Positions 36,925-46,457 are shown, numbered from the stretch's first letter. The stretch: DNA of 64,000 nucleotides from Dechloromonas sp. HYN0024 (GCF_003441615.1 NZ_CP031842.1:948501-1012500), one strand, 5' to 3'. Made by a program: numbers and translations. The notes: a model not told the origin generated them from the letters alone.

Positions 36925-37776
36925 ATGCAATCCCTGTGGATGATCGCCGCCAGTTTTCTCTTCGCCTGCATGGGCGTCTGCGTCAAATTTGCCGCGCAGA
37001 CCCATTCGGCGGTGGAGATCACTTTCTACCGCAGCTTCATCTCCTTGATCCTGATGTACGGCCTCGTTCGCCTGCGCGGCGTGCCGCTGGCGACACCGCA
37101 TCTGCGCTGGCAGATCACCCGGGGTGCCGTCGGCTTCATGGCGCTGTTCGCCTATTTTTACGCCATCACCCTGTTGCCGCTGGCGACGGCGGTGACGCTC
37201 AACTACACCTCGGCCATTTTTCTCGCTCTTTATCTTGGCTTTGCCGGTATGCAACTGCGCAAAGGCATGATGGGGGCGCTGGTGCTAGGGCTGGTCGGTG
37301 TCGTCATGCTCCTCAAGCCCACCCTGCATGCCGATCAACTGGTCGGGGGCCTGATCGGCCTCGGCTCCGGGGTGATGGCCGGTATGGCCTATTTCAGCGT
37401 GCGCGAACTGGGGGCGCGTGGTGAACCCGAAATGCGCACGGTTTTCTATTTTTCGCTGGTGTCGTCGATGGGCGCCGGTAGCTGGTTGCTGTTCAGTGAG
37501 GTACATACGGTCGACCTCAAAAGCGGCCTGCTCTTACTGGGCGTTGCCTGCTTCGCCACGGTCGCCCAACTGGCCATGACGCGCGCCTATACCCGTGGCA
37601 AAACCCTGATGTCGGCGGCGCTGGCCTACAGTACGGTGATTTTTTCCAGCCTCTTCGGCATGGCCTTCTGGGGCGAGGTTCTGGATGCCTCGGCCTGGGC
37701 AGCGATTGCCCTGATCATCCTATCCGGCATCGCGGCTACGCACTTTTCCCGCGCCAGCCCGGTCGAACAGGATTAG
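36925..37776 (+). CDS. DMT-superfamily (EamA) transporter
   Basis: 283 residues with about ten transmembrane helices arranged as two EamA repeats (residues 1-130 and 140-278). Typical segments are AVEITFYRSFISLILM, LPLATAVTLNYTSAIFLALY and LMSAALAYSTVIFSSLFG. It is probably an exporter of small metabolites; the substrate cannot be predicted. The 103-bp gap before it shows no gene. Confidence 0.88.
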   Translation: MQSLWMIAASFLFACMGVCVKFAAQTHSAVEITFYRSFISLILMYGLVRLRGVPLATPHLRWQITRGAVGFMALFAYFYAITLLPLATAVTLNYTSAIFLALYLGFAGMQLRKGMMGALVLGLVGVVMLLKPTLHADQLVGGLIGLGSGVMAGMAYFSVRELGARGEPEMRTVFYFSLVSSMGAGSWLLFSEVHTVDLKSGLLLLGVACFATVAQLAMTRAYTRGKTLMSAALAYSTVIFSSLFGMAFWGEVLDASAWAAIALIILSGIAATHFSRASPVEQD

Positions 37777-37779
37777 ACT

Positions 37780-37885
37780 AGTCGCTAGTTGTTAGTCGGT
37801 AGCTGTTAGCCAGTCAGGGCGGACCTTTTGAGCGTATTGCCAGTGTCTGGTGACTAACAACCAATAACTAACTATCGGGAGCAAA
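37780..37885. repeat. Intergenic imperfect repeats of a TAGTTGTTAG type
   Basis: GCTAGTTGTTAGTCGGTAGC is followed by another GTTAGC copy, and about 50 bp later the complementary form GACTAACAACCAATAACTAA appears. The two arms can form a long imperfect hairpin around a GC-rich loop. No coding frame is evident. It lies just before the ribosome site of the STAS gene. Confidence 0.5.
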
Positions 37886-37887
37886 CC

Positions 37888-38229
37888 ATGATCGTCATCG
37901 ACCACCAACCGAACCGAGTCAGCGTTGCCGTGTTCGGGGAGTTCACTTTGGCCGATTACAAGGAGTTCGAAGAAGTCGTCAATTTCAAGGTCAAGTTCGA
38001 AGGCCCCGTTGACCTCTGTTTCGATCTCAGCCAGATGGCTGGCCTGACTCTGGATGTGGCCTGGGAGGAAATCAAGTTTTCGCGGGCCCATGCCAATGAT
38101 TTCAAGCGTGTCGCGGTGGTCACCGACAGCCAGTGGGTAACGTGGAGTGCGTGGTTGTCGCAGACATTCGTCAATGCCGATGTTGAAGTCTTCGCCAACG
38201 CCGACGAAGCCAAGGCCTGGCTGGCCTGA
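37888..38229 (+). CDS. SpoIIAA-like (STAS/SEC14-type) protein
   Basis: 113 residues. The pattern MIVIDHQPNRVSVAVFGEFT with LADYKEFEEVV, LCFDLSQMAGLTLDVAWEEI and VAVVTDSQWVTW fits the SpoIIAA-like family of small cytoplasmic proteins. They may bind lipids or act in membrane-associated regulation; no role is certain. Ribosome site GGGAGC precedes the ATG. It probably shares a transcript with the following rhodanese. Confidence 0.82.
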   Translation: MIVIDHQPNRVSVAVFGEFTLADYKEFEEVVNFKVKFEGPVDLCFDLSQMAGLTLDVAWEEIKFSRAHANDFKRVAVVTDSQWVTWSAWLSQTFVNADVEVFANADEAKAWLA

Positions 38230-38235
38230 ACCGGC

Positions 38236-39075
38236 ATGAGCTATACGACGCTGGTTGATGCGGCCACTGTGCGGTCGCATCTTCATGACCCTGACTGGCT
38301 GGTGATTGATGTTCGCCACCAGTTGGCGGATACGGCCTACGGTGAGCGGGTGTATGGCGAAGGCCACGTTCCCGGTGCCGCTTTTCTGCACTGCGATCGC
38401 GACCTGTCCGGTGCAATGACCGGCTGCAATGGCCGTCACCCGCTGCCCGATCAGCAAAACTTGGCTCAGCGGCTGGGTGAAATTGGCATCGGCGCGACGA
38501 CGCAGGTGGTGGTCTACGATGATGCGCAGGGCATGATTGCCGGTCGTCTGTGGTGGTTGCTGCGCTGGCTTGGCCATGATCGGGTGGCGCTGCTCGATGG
38601 CGGTCTGCAAGTCTGGGTGGCGGCGGGTGGCGCGCTGACCGACGTGTTGCCGACCTTGGCGGCGCAAGTCTTTGTGGCCCGGCCGCGCGAGATGCTGGTC
38701 GATGCGGCTTTTGTCCTCGAGCGCATCGAAACGTCCCACATGCATCTGGTCGATGCCCGTGGGCCGGATCGTTTCCGTGGCGAAAACGAGACCATAGATC
38801 CGGTCGGCGGTCATATTCCTGGTGCGGTTAACCGCTTCTTCAAGGACAACCTGTTGCCGGACGGCCGTTTTAAGCCGGCTGCCGAGTTGCGTGCTGAATG
38901 GCTGGCCATCCTTGCCGGTTCGCCGCCTGATGTGGTTGTCCATCAATGTGGTTCTGGCGTATCGGCCTGCCTCAACATGGTGGCGATGGAGATCGCCGGG
39001 CTGACCGGGTCACGCCTGTACGCCGGCTCATGGAGCGAGTGGTGCGCCGATCCCGGGCGTCCGGTTACCCGGTAA
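38236..39075 (+). CDS. Two-domain rhodanese sulfurtransferase (SseA-like)
   Basis: 279 residues with two rhodanese domains. The first is inactive; the C-terminal one carries the active-site cysteine in HQCGSGVSAC. DARGPDRFRGENE and GHIPGAVNRFF are family motifs. It transfers sulfur from thiosulfate or 3-mercaptopyruvate to an acceptor. The loop after Cys (GSGVSA) is of the mercaptopyruvate sulfurtransferase type. Confidence 0.93.
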   Translation: MSYTTLVDAATVRSHLHDPDWLVIDVRHQLADTAYGERVYGEGHVPGAAFLHCDRDLSGAMTGCNGRHPLPDQQNLAQRLGEIGIGATTQVVVYDDAQGMIAGRLWWLLRWLGHDRVALLDGGLQVWVAAGGALTDVLPTLAAQVFVARPREMLVDAAFVLERIETSHMHLVDARGPDRFRGENETIDPVGGHIPGAVNRFFKDNLLPDGRFKPAAELRAEWLAILAGSPPDVVVHQCGSGVSACLNMVAMEIAGLTGSRLYAGSWSEWCADPGRPVTR

Positions 39076-39090
39076 TCCTCTCCAGATGTC

Positions 39091-39351
39091 GTGAAACCAA
39101 CCCCTGAAAGTCCTCGTGCCGGTATTTTTCTGCTCGCGCTGGTTGGCCTGACCACGCTAGTCGGCGCGTTTCTTGGCTGGACACTTCGGCCGCAACAGTT
39201 GCCCGCCGAAAGACCCGGACTGGCTACGCCGGCTGAGGCCAACGGCAGTGCGCAAGTTCCACTCGCTACAGCCAGCGAAAAGACAGTCGAAACGTCGACG
39301 TCGGCCGATCAGGACAAAGTGCCGGCGCGGCTCAAGGGGCAAGGCGAGTAA
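39091..39351 (+). CDS. Small single-span membrane protein, hypothetical
   Basis: 86 residues from GTG 39091. One transmembrane helix (IFLLALVGLTTLVGAFLGW) follows a short Pro-rich start; the rest is hydrophilic, rich in Ala, Pro, Thr and Ser. No homologue is recognised. It overlaps the 3' end of the converging queG by 20 bp and has no strong ribosome site, so it is uncertain that it is translated. Confidence 0.5.
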   Translation: MKPTPESPRAGIFLLALVGLTTLVGAFLGWTLRPQQLPAERPGLATPAEANGSAQVPLATASEKTVETSTSADQDKVPARLKGQGE

Positions 39352-40360
39352 GGGCCCAGGCAACGTGCTCGCGCACCAGGGGCGATGGATTATCCAATTT
39401 TGCGGTGAGCGCATTTCTCGCCTCGGTCGAAGCGGGACCATTGCCGAGCGCCACGGCGATGTTTCGGAGCCATCGCTCGTGGCCAATGCGACGAATCGGG
39501 TTACCGGCCAGTCGGTAATCGAATTCCGGCGCCGTCCAGGCGAACAGGTTGATCAAACTCGCTGTATCGAGCCCGTGGCGCGGTGAAAATTCCGGGTCTC
39601 CAAGCTGGGCAAAGCGGTTCCAGGGGCAGCACAGCTGGCAGTCGTCGCAGCCATAGATACGGTTGCCGATCAGGGGGCGGAATTCTTCGGGAATGGGACC
39701 GGCGAGTTCGATGGTCAGGTAACTGATGCAGCGTCGGGCATCGACTTTGTACGGAGCGACAATGGCCCGGGTCGGGCAGGCATCGAGACAGGCGGTGCAA
39801 CTGCCGCAATGTTCATCTATGGGCTCGTCGGGGGGAAGTGGCAGGTCGGTGTAGATGTCGCCGAGAAAGCGCCAGGAGCCTTGCTTCGAGAGCAGCAGCG
39901 TGTGCTTGCCCCGCCAGCCAAGGCCGGCTTGCCGGGCGAATTCGACTTCCATGACCGGGGCCGAGTCGGAAAAGACCCGGTAGCCGAATGGCCCCGTCAA
40001 TTCGCTGATCGCATCGGCCAGTTTTTGCAGGCGGGAGCGGATCAGCTTGTGGTAGTCGCGCCCTTGGGCGTAGCGTGAAATCGCGGCTTGTCCTGGTTCA
40101 TCCGTCGTTCCGAGGTGGGGCAGATAGTCGATGGCGGCACTGATCACCGTGATCGTTCCCGGGTGCAGTTGCTGTGGGTCGGCGCGCAAATCGGCATGGC
40201 GGGCCATATAATCCATCTCGCCGTGGCAGCCCGCCGCCAGCCATTCGCGCATTTTTTCGGCGGCGTGGCCGGGCTTGGCCCGCGCTACGCCGACCGCAGC
40301 AAAGCCGAATTTTTGGCCGGCCGCGCGGATTTTTTCCTTGAGTGCCGCGTAATCCACCAT
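39332..40360 (-). CDS. queG: Epoxyqueuosine reductase QueG
   Basis: 342 residues. Two [4Fe-4S] clusters are marked by HCGSCTACLDACPTRAI and GCDDCQLCCPWN. The cobalamin-binding core includes YAQGRDYHKLIRSRL and FSDSAPVMEVEFARQAGLG; a HEAT-like tail follows (PLVREHVAWALTRL). It performs the last step of tRNA queuosine synthesis. Start ATG 40360 (MVDYAALKEK); an in-frame ATG at 40378 is possible but would overlap the tsaE start. Confidence 0.96.
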   Translation of the reverse strand: MVDYAALKEKIRAAGQKFGFAAVGVARAKPGHAAEKMREWLAAGCHGEMDYMARHADLRADPQQLHPGTITVISAAIDYLPHLGTTDEPGQAAISRYAQGRDYHKLIRSRLQKLADAISELTGPFGYRVFSDSAPVMEVEFARQAGLGWRGKHTLLLSKQGSWRFLGDIYTDLPLPPDEPIDEHCGSCTACLDACPTRAIVAPYKVDARRCISYLTIELAGPIPEEFRPLIGNRIYGCDDCQLCCPWNRFAQLGDPEFSPRHGLDTASLINLFAWTAPEFDYRLAGNPIRRIGHERWLRNIAVALGNGPASTEARNALTAKLDNPSPLVREHVAWALTRLAP

Positions 40361-40372
40361 GGAGTCCTGATC

Positions 40373-40888
40373 GTGCATAGCCCCGATGTTACCGCCGTTT
40401 TCTCTCTCCCTGACGAGGCTGCTACCCAGCTTCTCGGTGAAACGCTGGCCCCCTTGCTGCAGCCGGGGCTGGTTATTTTTCTCGAAGGCGACCTCGGCGC
40501 GGGCAAAACGACCCTGTCGCGGGCGATGATCCGGGCGCTCGGCCATCGCGGTTCGGTGAAAAGTCCGACCTATTCACTGGTTGAAGTTTACGTAATTTCG
40601 AGCTTATACTTATATCACTTTGATTTTTATCGTTTCGAGTCCCCAGAGGAGTTTTTCGATGCGGGCTTTGATGAATACTTTAATGACTCTGCAATCTGTC
40701 TGGTTGAGTGGCCGGAACGTGCTCAAGGCTGCCTGCCGCCGCCAGACCTGCGGCTGCGCCTTCATCATGCAGGTCTCGGGCGTATCCTCGAAGCCGTGGC
40801 AGATACACCGCAAGGGCAGGCATGTCTGAACGCGCTCATCCCAGCCATGGGCGCCGACAACTCCTCAGATACGCCGGCGCCTCGCTGA
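40373..40888 (+). CDS. tsaE: tRNA threonylcarbamoyladenosine biosynthesis ATPase TsaE
   Basis: 171 residues from GTG 40373, with GGAG at 40361-40364 as ribosome site. The P-loop is GDLGAGKTT; the family motifs are VKSPTYSLVE and YHFDFYRF. It supports the TsaBD complex that forms t6A37 on ANN-decoding tRNAs. The insertion VYVISSLYLY before HFDFYR is a common variant. Its 3' end overlaps amiC by 67 bp, as often seen for tsaE-amiC. Confidence 0.94.
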   Translation: MHSPDVTAVFSLPDEAATQLLGETLAPLLQPGLVIFLEGDLGAGKTTLSRAMIRALGHRGSVKSPTYSLVEVYVISSLYLYHFDFYRFESPEEFFDAGFDEYFNDSAICLVEWPERAQGCLPPPDLRLRLHHAGLGRILEAVADTPQGQACLNALIPAMGADNSSDTPAPR

Positions 40889-42168
40889 TCCTTTCGGTGA
40901 CGCCGCTGGCCGGGGCCGCCGCCAGGCTGCCATCGATCCTCGCCGTGCGCATCTGGCCGGCCGCGGATTACACCCGGGTTACCCTCGAACACGACGCACC
41001 CTTCAAGTTCACCCATTTCACTGTTGAGAATCCTGACCGCCTTGTCGTCGATATCGAAGGCGTCGAATTCAACAGTGTCCTCGATAGCCTCGCCCGCAAG
41101 GTGGCGACGGACGATCCGAACATCAAGCTGCTACGTGCCGGCCGCTTCAAGCCGGGCGTGGTGCGTTTGGTCATGGAACTCAAGGGCAAGGTCAATCCGC
41201 AGGTGTTTACACTTGAGCCCGCAGGTGAATATGGTCGCCGGCTGGTCCTTGACGTCTACCCGGTCAATCCGCCCGATCCGATGATGGCCTTGCTCGAGGG
41301 TCGAAAGGACGCGGTCGAGCCGCTCAAGAACGAGCAGGATTTCCAGGTCGCCGACAAGCATGCCGATGAGTCAGCGGGCAAAAGGCCCGACAAGACCATC
41401 GAAGCGCCAGAGGTGCAGACCAGCAAGAAATCCGGCAAGCCGATTGTAGACCGTCTGGTTACCATCACCCTGGATCCCGGCCACGGTGGCGAAGACCCCG
41501 GGGCCATCGGCAAGGCCGGCACTTACGAAAAGAATGTCACGCTCGAAGTCGCCCGCCGTCTGAAGGCGCGTATTGACGCCGAGCCGAACATGCGTGCCGT
41601 GCTCACCCGCGATTCTGATTTCTTTGTGCCCTTGCAGATGCGTGTGCAGAAGGCCCGCCGCATCCAGTCTGATCTCTTTCTGTCCATTCATGCCGATGGC
41701 TGGATTCGGCCGGACGCCCGTGGTTCATCGGTGTTCGTGCTGTCGGAAAAGGGCGCATCGAGTACGCAGGCCCGCCTGCTTGCCCAGAAGGAAAACCAGG
41801 CTGATCTGATTGGCGGCGTCAATCTTGGCAGCAAGGACATGTTTCTCGCCCGTACCCTGCTCGACCTGTCGCAGACTGGCACCATCAATGACAGCCTGAA
41901 ACTGGGTAAATATCTGCTCGGCGAACTGGGCACCATCAACACCCTGCACAAGGCCAGTGTCGAACAAGCCGGCTTTGCCGTGCTCAAGGCACCAGACATT
42001 CCCTCAGCCCTGATCGAAACAGCATTCATCTCCAACCCGGAAGAAGAAGCCCGGCTCAACGACGATGCCTATCAGGAGAAACTGGCCGGCGCGATCGTCC
42101 GCGGTATCCGTCAATATTTCATCAAGCATCCGCCCGGGCCGAAGTCCAGATTGGCTTTGCTCGGTTAG
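40822..42168 (+). CDS. amiC: N-acetylmuramoyl-L-alanine amidase AmiC-type
   Basis: 448 residues. A twin-arginine signal (GRRQLLRYAGASLILSV) is followed by an AMIN domain (about residues 35-140) that localises it to the septum, a charged linker, and the zinc amidase_3 domain with TLDPGHGGEDPGAIG, the EKNVTLEVARRL helix, SIHADG and the C-terminal glutamate in ALIETAFISN. It splits septal peptidoglycan during daughter-cell separation. The start lies inside tsaE. Confidence 0.94.
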   Translation: MSERAHPSHGRRQLLRYAGASLILSVTPLAGAAARLPSILAVRIWPAADYTRVTLEHDAPFKFTHFTVENPDRLVVDIEGVEFNSVLDSLARKVATDDPNIKLLRAGRFKPGVVRLVMELKGKVNPQVFTLEPAGEYGRRLVLDVYPVNPPDPMMALLEGRKDAVEPLKNEQDFQVADKHADESAGKRPDKTIEAPEVQTSKKSGKPIVDRLVTITLDPGHGGEDPGAIGKAGTYEKNVTLEVARRLKARIDAEPNMRAVLTRDSDFFVPLQMRVQKARRIQSDLFLSIHADGWIRPDARGSSVFVLSEKGASSTQARLLAQKENQADLIGGVNLGSKDMFLARTLLDLSQTGTINDSLKLGKYLLGELGTINTLHKASVEQAGFAVLKAPDIPSALIETAFISNPEEEARLNDDAYQEKLAGAIVRGIRQYFIKHPPGPKSRLALLG

Positions 42169-42204
42169 TCGGCCTGCAAGTCAGCCCTGGCTTGCTTTAA
42201 CTAC

Positions 42205-44181
42205 CTATTTTTCCGTGAAGACGGTCCTGAACATCGGGGCCAGGGCACGCCGTCCGCGCTCGTTGAGGTGGTTGTTGTCGGAAAAAAGTGGCCGACCATC
42301 ACGCGAGCCGTAGCACTTTTCCTTCTCGCAAAGGTAAGGCACGGGGTCAAGGAGGTGGACGCCACACCTGTCGCGTGCCTCGTTGAGAGCGCCTATAACA
42401 AAGTCATTGCGCTGATGGTAATCGGCCAGACTGGTTGTGATGTCGGGCGCGTCACCGGTATGCCGCATGAGAATTCTGGCTAGCGCGTTCGGGACGTTCA
42501 CGGCAAATTCCGGTATTGGCAGCATGTAGTAGACCGGGCGTTGGTTGCGGGCATAGGCGCAGGCCGTTTCGATCAGTCGCCGCCGATAATCTGCCAGATA
42601 GTCGACCTGCTGCTCGGCAGAAATGCCGGGGAGTACGGCTTGCGGTCGGCCGGTCAAATGGGTTTCGATGCGGAAAAGTCCGAATGGATAGAGCGATGCA
42701 CGATTGACGATAACGATGGGCCGACTAGCTTCGGCTGCCATCGTTGTGGCAAACACTGCTTGGTTGAATGCCTTGCAGCGTTCGCCTTCGGCCTGGTCTA
42801 CGCTCTGGATGTCGAGTACGGTCATGCAGGCACCCTTGCTCCACAACTGAACCCCCTGTCCAAATTCAGCGGCGGTGCGCAGCAGGGCTGTCACCGTGAC
42901 GCCGGCGTGACTGTCGCCGACCATCATGGCGCCGATGGGCGTCTTGCCGTATAGGCAGCCGTCTTTTTGCGAGCCGTTGAAGCATTCCGGCCGCCAGGTG
43001 TTTTCAAGAGGGGCTTCGTCGGCTAATAGGGCGCTTACCCGTTCGGCCTGCGGGCGCAGGGCGAGCGACTGTTGCTCGCTCAGCCAGGAGGCGGGAACTG
43101 CGAGTCCGAGGGTGATCGCGGCGAATGCCATCCAGGCGTAGCGCGAATGACGGCGGCTAAAATGCTGTCTGGTCGGGATTTCGATGTGGCGATAGGAGAG
43201 CGCCCCGGCAATCAGCGTGGCGACAAGGGCCGCCGCAATCGCACCGGCGTTGTCCTGCAGTCCGTAGAGGCCAAGTTCAACGACCAGTGGCCAGTGCCAG
43301 AGATAGATCGAGTAGGAGCGCAGGCCGATCCATTGTGCGGCCGGGTTGGCCAGAATGACATTGTTTTCATGGCGGACGGCAATGACCAGACAGGCCAGGG
43401 CGACCGGGGCGATGGCCCGCCAACCCGGCCAGGGATCGGCGGATGACAACAACAGTGTCGTTGCGATAAGCAGCGTGACGCTCGTGATCGCGATAATCTG
43501 GGCCAGGCGTGGCGATACTGAACGCCGTTCAGCGAATAGGTATACCAAGCCCCCAGCCAACAGTTCCCATGCCCGGAAGGGAAGCAGGAAAAATGCCTTT
43601 TCCGGCTTCAGGGTGGTGATGAGGAGACAAGCAATCAGCGAGGCAAGCAGAAGAACGGGCAGGAATAAAGCCGGCCTGGCGACTCGGTGAATTTTTCTGA
43701 AGGCCACCACAAACAGTGGCAAGAGCAGGTAGAATTGCCATTCCACCGATAGCGACCAGGTATGCAGCAGCCATTTTTCATGGGCTGCCGTATCGAAATA
43801 GCCAGACTCACGGGCATAGGTGTGGTTGGAAACGAATAACGCGCTATCGCGCACGTGTTTGGCGAGTTGCTGGTACTCGTGAGCGGTGAGCGGCAAAAAC
43901 CACCCGACAGCCAGCAGGGCGGCGCACATGACTAGCAGTGCCGGTACGATACGTTTGGCCCGCGCCAGATAAAAGGCACTGATCGAGAAATTTCCCGCTT
44001 CGGATGCCGACAGGATGATGCGTGTCATCAAGTAGCCCGAGATGACGAAAAATATGTCGACGCCGACGTAACCGCCCTGGAAGCCGGCAATATGGAAGTG
44101 GAACAAGACAACGGCCATGACCGCCAGGGCCCTCAGGCCATTGATATCTTGTCGGAAATTTTCGTGCGGGGTCAATGTCAT
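42205..44181 (-). CDS. OatA-like acyltransferase (acyltransferase-3 plus SGNH domain)
   Basis: 658 residues. The N-terminal half has about ten transmembrane helices of the acyltransferase-3 family with RQDINGLRALAVMAVVLFHF, GGYVGVDIFFVISGYL and the WSLSVEWQFYLLLPL motif. The C-terminal half is a periplasmic SGNH hydrolase-like domain with GDSHAG and a late DNNHLNERG (Asp-x-x-His). Such proteins O-acetylate LPS O-antigen, peptidoglycan or exopolysaccharide. The acceptor is unknown. ATG 44181 is preferred to a TTG one codon earlier. The 146 bp up to the next gene show nothing clear. Confidence 0.92.
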   Translation of the reverse strand: MTLTPHENFRQDINGLRALAVMAVVLFHFHIAGFQGGYVGVDIFFVISGYLMTRIILSASEAGNFSISAFYLARAKRIVPALLVMCAALLAVGWFLPLTAHEYQQLAKHVRDSALFVSNHTYARESGYFDTAAHEKWLLHTWSLSVEWQFYLLLPLFVVAFRKIHRVARPALFLPVLLLASLIACLLITTLKPEKAFFLLPFRAWELLAGGLVYLFAERRSVSPRLAQIIAITSVTLLIATTLLLSSADPWPGWRAIAPVALACLVIAVRHENNVILANPAAQWIGLRSYSIYLWHWPLVVELGLYGLQDNAGAIAAALVATLIAGALSYRHIEIPTRQHFSRRHSRYAWMAFAAITLGLAVPASWLSEQQSLALRPQAERVSALLADEAPLENTWRPECFNGSQKDGCLYGKTPIGAMMVGDSHAGVTVTALLRTAAEFGQGVQLWSKGACMTVLDIQSVDQAEGERCKAFNQAVFATTMAAEASRPIVIVNRASLYPFGLFRIETHLTGRPQAVLPGISAEQQVDYLADYRRRLIETACAYARNQRPVYYMLPIPEFAVNVPNALARILMRHTGDAPDITTSLADYHQRNDFVIGALNEARDRCGVHLLDPVPYLCEKEKCYGSRDGRPLFSDNNHLNERGRRALAPMFRTVFTEK

Positions 44182-44327
44182 CAAGAACAGTTGCTAATGT
44201 TTGCCGACAGGGTCGGTCCGGGTGATTGTCCTGCGCCGCAATCAGGCGCGCTCGCCGCTTCGTCTTTGCCCGACGGGGCGAGTGGGAATCAGCAAAAAGG
44301 ATGACGAGTGTATCTTTGCCTTGCCGG

Positions 44328-45365
44328 CTAGAACAACTCGATTTCGCCCTTGGCGATTTCCTTGGCTGCGATATCGCCAGAGGCGATCAGCTTTTCGTAG
44401 CAATCGACGCGATTGCGGCCGTGCCGTTTGGCGTAATACAGGGCCTCATCGGCGCGGTCGATGACATCGGTCGGGGTGTCGTGCGGTTTCAGCATACTGA
44501 AACCGATACTCACGGTAATTCGGCCAACCCGACTGAAAAGCTGGTTCTCGACATTGCTCCGGAAGCGTTCGAGGGTGGCCAGGGCGAACGTTTCGTCGGT
44601 GGGCTGGAGCAGGGCGATGAATTCCTCGCCGCCAAAACGGAACAACTGGTCGTCGAAACGGAAGGAGCGGCGCATTTCCTGGCTGAGCATGATGAGGACT
44701 TCATCGCCAATCAGATGGCCGAAACTGTCATTCACATTCTTGAAATGGTCGATGTCGCAAACAGCCAGCCAGTGGCTGCTGCAGGGGGCGCCGCGCCGAC
44801 GGCTTTCTGGGCCGCTCAGCATCTCGTCGCTGGCTGCCTTGCCGAGCAATTCGAAAAGGTGCTTGTCGAAGGTCTTGCGGCTGGCCAGGCCGGTCAGGGT
44901 GTCGGCTTCGCCATAATCAAGCAGCGAAATGTGATTGCCGAAATACTCGATGAGTCCCATCAGCGTGACCCGGTGGTCGGCCGAGAACTCGTCGGAGAGT
45001 AGCAGCTCGATCAGGTAGATCGGTTCATTGAGGCGAATGACCGGAAAGACGATGCGATGCATGCCGTCATCGAGAAAGTCGATGACCGCCGATAGTTCCT
45101 TGCGGCAGCGATTAAGCAACGGATCGCGTTCAATTGGCTGACAGAAGCGATGGTCCGGCAGATAGGCGTTGCGCAGGAACTGACCGTTGGGGCCGTAGCC
45201 GGCACAGGCAAAAACCATCGCCTTCTTGTTGCCGGAATAACAGCGGTAAATGGTCAGGCTTTGCGGATGGAAAAGGTCGAGCAGCGTATCCACCATGGCC
45301 GAGTTGATCTCCGTGCGGTCGCGACGCGCCGAGATTTGTACGACATGGCTGATCAGTTCGAGCAT
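44328..45365 (-). CDS. Diguanylate cyclase with GAF-like N-terminal domain
   Basis: 345 residues. The N-terminal 150 residues look like a GAF-type sensor. The GGDEF domain starts at DTLTGLASRKTFDKHL and has the active motif as FGGEEF. An inhibitory I-site RxxD (RFDD) lies five residues before GGEEF, so product feedback is expected. It should make c-di-GMP. No EAL or response receiver is attached. It is divergent from ribF. Confidence 0.92.
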   Translation of the reverse strand: MLELISHVVQISARRDRTEINSAMVDTLLDLFHPQSLTIYRCYSGNKKAMVFACAGYGPNGQFLRNAYLPDHRFCQPIERDPLLNRCRKELSAVIDFLDDGMHRIVFPVIRLNEPIYLIELLLSDEFSADHRVTLMGLIEYFGNHISLLDYGEADTLTGLASRKTFDKHLFELLGKAASDEMLSGPESRRRGAPCSSHWLAVCDIDHFKNVNDSFGHLIGDEVLIMLSQEMRRSFRFDDQLFRFGGEEFIALLQPTDETFALATLERFRSNVENQLFSRVGRITVSIGFSMLKPHDTPTDVIDRADEALYYAKRHGRNRVDCYEKLIASGDIAAKEIAKGEIELF

Positions 45366-45527
45366 TGAATTTGGCCGACGGGATTTTGATAAACTTGATA
45401 ATTATATCCATAAGTGTGTCAGGGTGTTTTGCAATGCGTCAGCCGTGGGTCGATGCAAAGCAATCTACCGGTATCCGCGGGGTGCCTTGAATCGTTATAA
45501 TTAAATGTTTTTCCTGCCAATTTTCTT

Positions 45528-46448
45528 ATGCGCGTCTTTCGCGGTCATTCGCGTCCCGTTCCTGCTCCGGTTGTCCTCGCCATCGGCAATTTCGATGGCG
45601 TGCACCTCGGGCATGCGGCACTGGTCAAACGCCTGGCCGAGGTGGCTGGGCAGCGCCAGTTGACGCCGATGGTGCTGACCTTCGAGCCGCACCCGCGTGA
45701 ATTCTTTGCCCCGGCCTCGGCCCCGGCCCGCCTCACGACATTGCGTGAAAAGCTGGAACTGCTCGGTGATTGTGGTGCCCGTCAGGCCATGATCTGCCCC
45801 TTCAATGCTGGCTTTGCCGGCTTGTCGGCTGACCAGTTCATCGAGCAGGTGCTGGTCCGTGGTTGCCTGGTGCAACACCTGATCATCGGCGACGATTTTC
45901 GCTTCGGGCGTGGCCGGACCGGTGATTTTGCCCTGCTCCAGGCGGCCGGGCAGCGCTTCGGTTTCACTGTCGAAGCGATGGGCAGCGTCCTGGTCGATGG
46001 CGAACGGGTATCCAGTTCGGCTGTCCGTCGCGCCCTGCAGGCCGGCGACATGGAACACGCGGTGCGTCTCCTCGGTCGTCCCTACATCATTGATGGCCAG
46101 GTCCTGCATGGTCAGAAGCTCGGTCGTCAGATCGGCTTTGCCACGGCCAATCTGCGCATCAAGCACAACCCCCTGCCGATGACCGGCGTCTTCGCCGTCG
46201 AGGTCAGTGGTCTGGATGACCAGCCCTTGCCGGGCGTGGCCAATCTGGGTATCCGGCCGACCGTCAATGGCACGCGGCCGCTACTGGAAGTGCATCTTTT
46301 CGATTTCAATCGCGATATTTACGGCGCGCATATTTCCGTGCGTTTTGCCCATAAGTTGCGTGATGAACAACGGTTTCCCAATATTGACGCCCTCAAGGCG
46401 CAGATCGCGGCAGACGCCGTGGCCGCCCGGGCATTTTTCAAGCTGTGA
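45528..46448 (+). CDS. ribF: Bifunctional riboflavin kinase/FMN adenylyltransferase RibF
   Basis: 306 residues. The FAD-synthetase domain begins VVLAIGNFDGVHLGHAALV; the flavokinase domain contains GRQIGFATANLRIK and GVANLGIRPTV. It turns riboflavin into FMN and FAD. It begins a ribF-ileS-lspA-fkpB-ispH block with gaps of nine bases or less. A TATAAT at 45496-45501 could be its -10 box, without a clear -35. Confidence 0.97.
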   Translation: MRVFRGHSRPVPAPVVLAIGNFDGVHLGHAALVKRLAEVAGQRQLTPMVLTFEPHPREFFAPASAPARLTTLREKLELLGDCGARQAMICPFNAGFAGLSADQFIEQVLVRGCLVQHLIIGDDFRFGRGRTGDFALLQAAGQRFGFTVEAMGSVLVDGERVSSSAVRRALQAGDMEHAVRLLGRPYIIDGQVLHGQKLGRQIGFATANLRIKHNPLPMTGVFAVEVSGLDDQPLPGVANLGIRPTVNGTRPLLEVHLFDFNRDIYGAHISVRFAHKLRDEQRFPNIDALKAQIAADAVAARAFFKL

Positions 46449-46457
46449 GCACGCAAA

